Source: Methylorubrum extorquens (GTDB lineage Bacteria; Pseudomonadota; Alphaproteobacteria; Rhizobiales; Beijerinckiaceae). Taken from it: 7,299 nucleotides of DNA. The notes beneath the pieces are model-generated. The model did no database searches. It was not told the DNA's origin and saw nothing but the letters and a program-made list of their open reading frames with translations. Made by a program: the position numbers and the translations under genes. Positions 6,676 to 7,299 of the stretch are shown here, piece after piece. Location: contig JAEUAC010000035.1 of NCBI GenBank assembly GCA_019695455.1, positions 1 through 7,299 of the forward strand, in the 5' to 3' direction. Each line of letters starts with the position of its first letter. The first letter of the stretch is position 1.

Positions 6676-7299
6676 TCAGCGCCCCGCGGCGCGTTCCGCG
6701 GCCACGAACTCGATCGCCGCCCGCGCGCCCGGTCCGTGCGGGATGCCGAGATCCAGGAAGGCGACCTCCAGCGTCGCCAGGGCGCCGAGGATCATGGGCT
6801 CGTTCAGGCTGCCGAGATGGCCGATGCGGAACGCCTTGCCGCCGAGCGCCCCGAGGCCGCCCGCGACCGAGAGGCCGAGCGTCTCGCGGGCATGCGTGCG
6901 CAGCCGGTCGGGATCGAAGCCCTCCGCCCGGATGGCCGTCACGGTGACGGCCCGCTCGGCCGCGTTCGCGGCGTTGAAGGTCATGGCGCCGCCCTCCTGC
7001 CAGGCCTCGACGGCCCGCCACACGGCCCCGGCGAGGCGCCGGTGGCGCGCCCAGATCGCCGGCAGCCCCTCCTCGGCGACGATGTCCAGCGCCTCGCGCA
7101 GCGCGAACATCGCGTGTTCCGGCATCGTGCCGTTGAACTTCATGTAGCTCTCGCCGCCCGAGCGCGGCCCCCAGTCCCAGTAGCGCCCGTGGCGGGGGAG
7201 GGCGGCCGAGGCCCGGAGCGCGCGCTCGTTGGCGGCCAGGATCGCGAGGCCGGGCGGCCCCATGAGGGCCTTCTGCGAGGCCGTGATGGCGACGTCGAC
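6676..7299 (-). CDS. Class V aminotransferase (alanine/serine-glyoxylate type), C-terminal part
   Basis: Partial: the frame is open to the window edge and only the last 207 residues are visible of about 380-420 usual. The first visible residues contain TASQKALMGPPG, where the lysine (visible residue 10) is the PLP Schiff-base residue of the alanine/serine-glyoxylate and ureidoglycine-glyoxylate aminotransferase branch. Further family blocks are YWDWGPRSGGESYMKFNGTMPEH, EEGLPAIWARHRRLA and GKAFRIGHLGSLNEPMILGAL; the arginine in FRIGH is the expected carboxylate-binding residue. It should transfer an amino group to glyoxylate, yielding glycine. The donor (serine, alanine or ureidoglycine) cannot be settled from this half. 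It ends 57 bases before the kinase on the same strand; a functional link is not evident. Confidence 0.9.
   Translation of the reverse strand, partial: VDVAITASQKALMGPPGLAILAANERALRASAALPRHGRYWDWGPRSGGESYMKFNGTMPEHAMFALREALDIVAEEGLPAIWARHRRLAGAVWRAVEAWQEGGAMTFNAANAAERAVTVTAIRAEGFDPDRLRTHARETLGLSVAGGLGALGGKAFRIGHLGSLNEPMILGALATLEVAFLDLGIPHGPGARAAIEFVAAERAAGR

Overview
The window is about 70% GC and every credible gene lies on the minus strand, so transcription runs from position 7299 towards 1. Base composition, the protein families and the palindromic elements suggest an alphaproteobacterium of the Hyphomicrobiales, perhaps Methylobacterium or a Bradyrhizobium-like relative. That placement is an inference; no rRNA or other phylogenetic marker is present.

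Layout in transcription order: (1) 7299-6676, the C-terminal half of a class V aminotransferase of the alanine/serine-glyoxylate type, cut by the window edge at its PLP-lysine motif. (2) 6618-4261, a soluble hybrid histidine kinase with two PAS domains, HisKA, HATPase and two receiver domains. (3) 4260-3997, a regulatory gap with hairpins. (4) 3996-267, a compact gene set: NIPSNAP protein, alpha/beta hydrolase, L-aspartate dehydrogenase (nadX), short-chain dehydrogenase and TetR-family regulator. (5) 266-1, a gene-free tail with a REP-like hairpin and inverted repeats.

Genes in block 4 are separated by 1 to 70 bases or overlap, except for one 202-base spacer, so they probably form one operon whose last gene encodes its own regulator. 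The enzyme mix (amino-acid dehydrogenase, hydrolase, SDR, small NIPSNAP protein) suggests a small catabolic or modification pathway. Its substrate cannot be read from the sequence, and no nadA, nadB or nadC is present to tie nadX to NAD synthesis.

The most notable feature is a palindromic element of about 96-120 bp present twice in the same orientation. One copy lies between the hydrolase and nadX. The other lies inside nadX, where it is translated in frame and adds about 39 residues. Removing them brings the protein back to about 272 residues, near the usual family length. Both copies are open in the same frame and can form a cloverleaf-like fold with a compensatory base-pair change. The intergenic copy is bracketed by a perfect 30-bp direct repeat containing the nadX start codon. 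The resulting 67-codon ORF overlaps the hydrolase stop and the nadX start by TGATG junctions at both ends, which could preserve translational coupling. This resembles the Rickettsia palindromic elements known to insert into proteins, but here in what looks like a free-living alphaproteobacterium.
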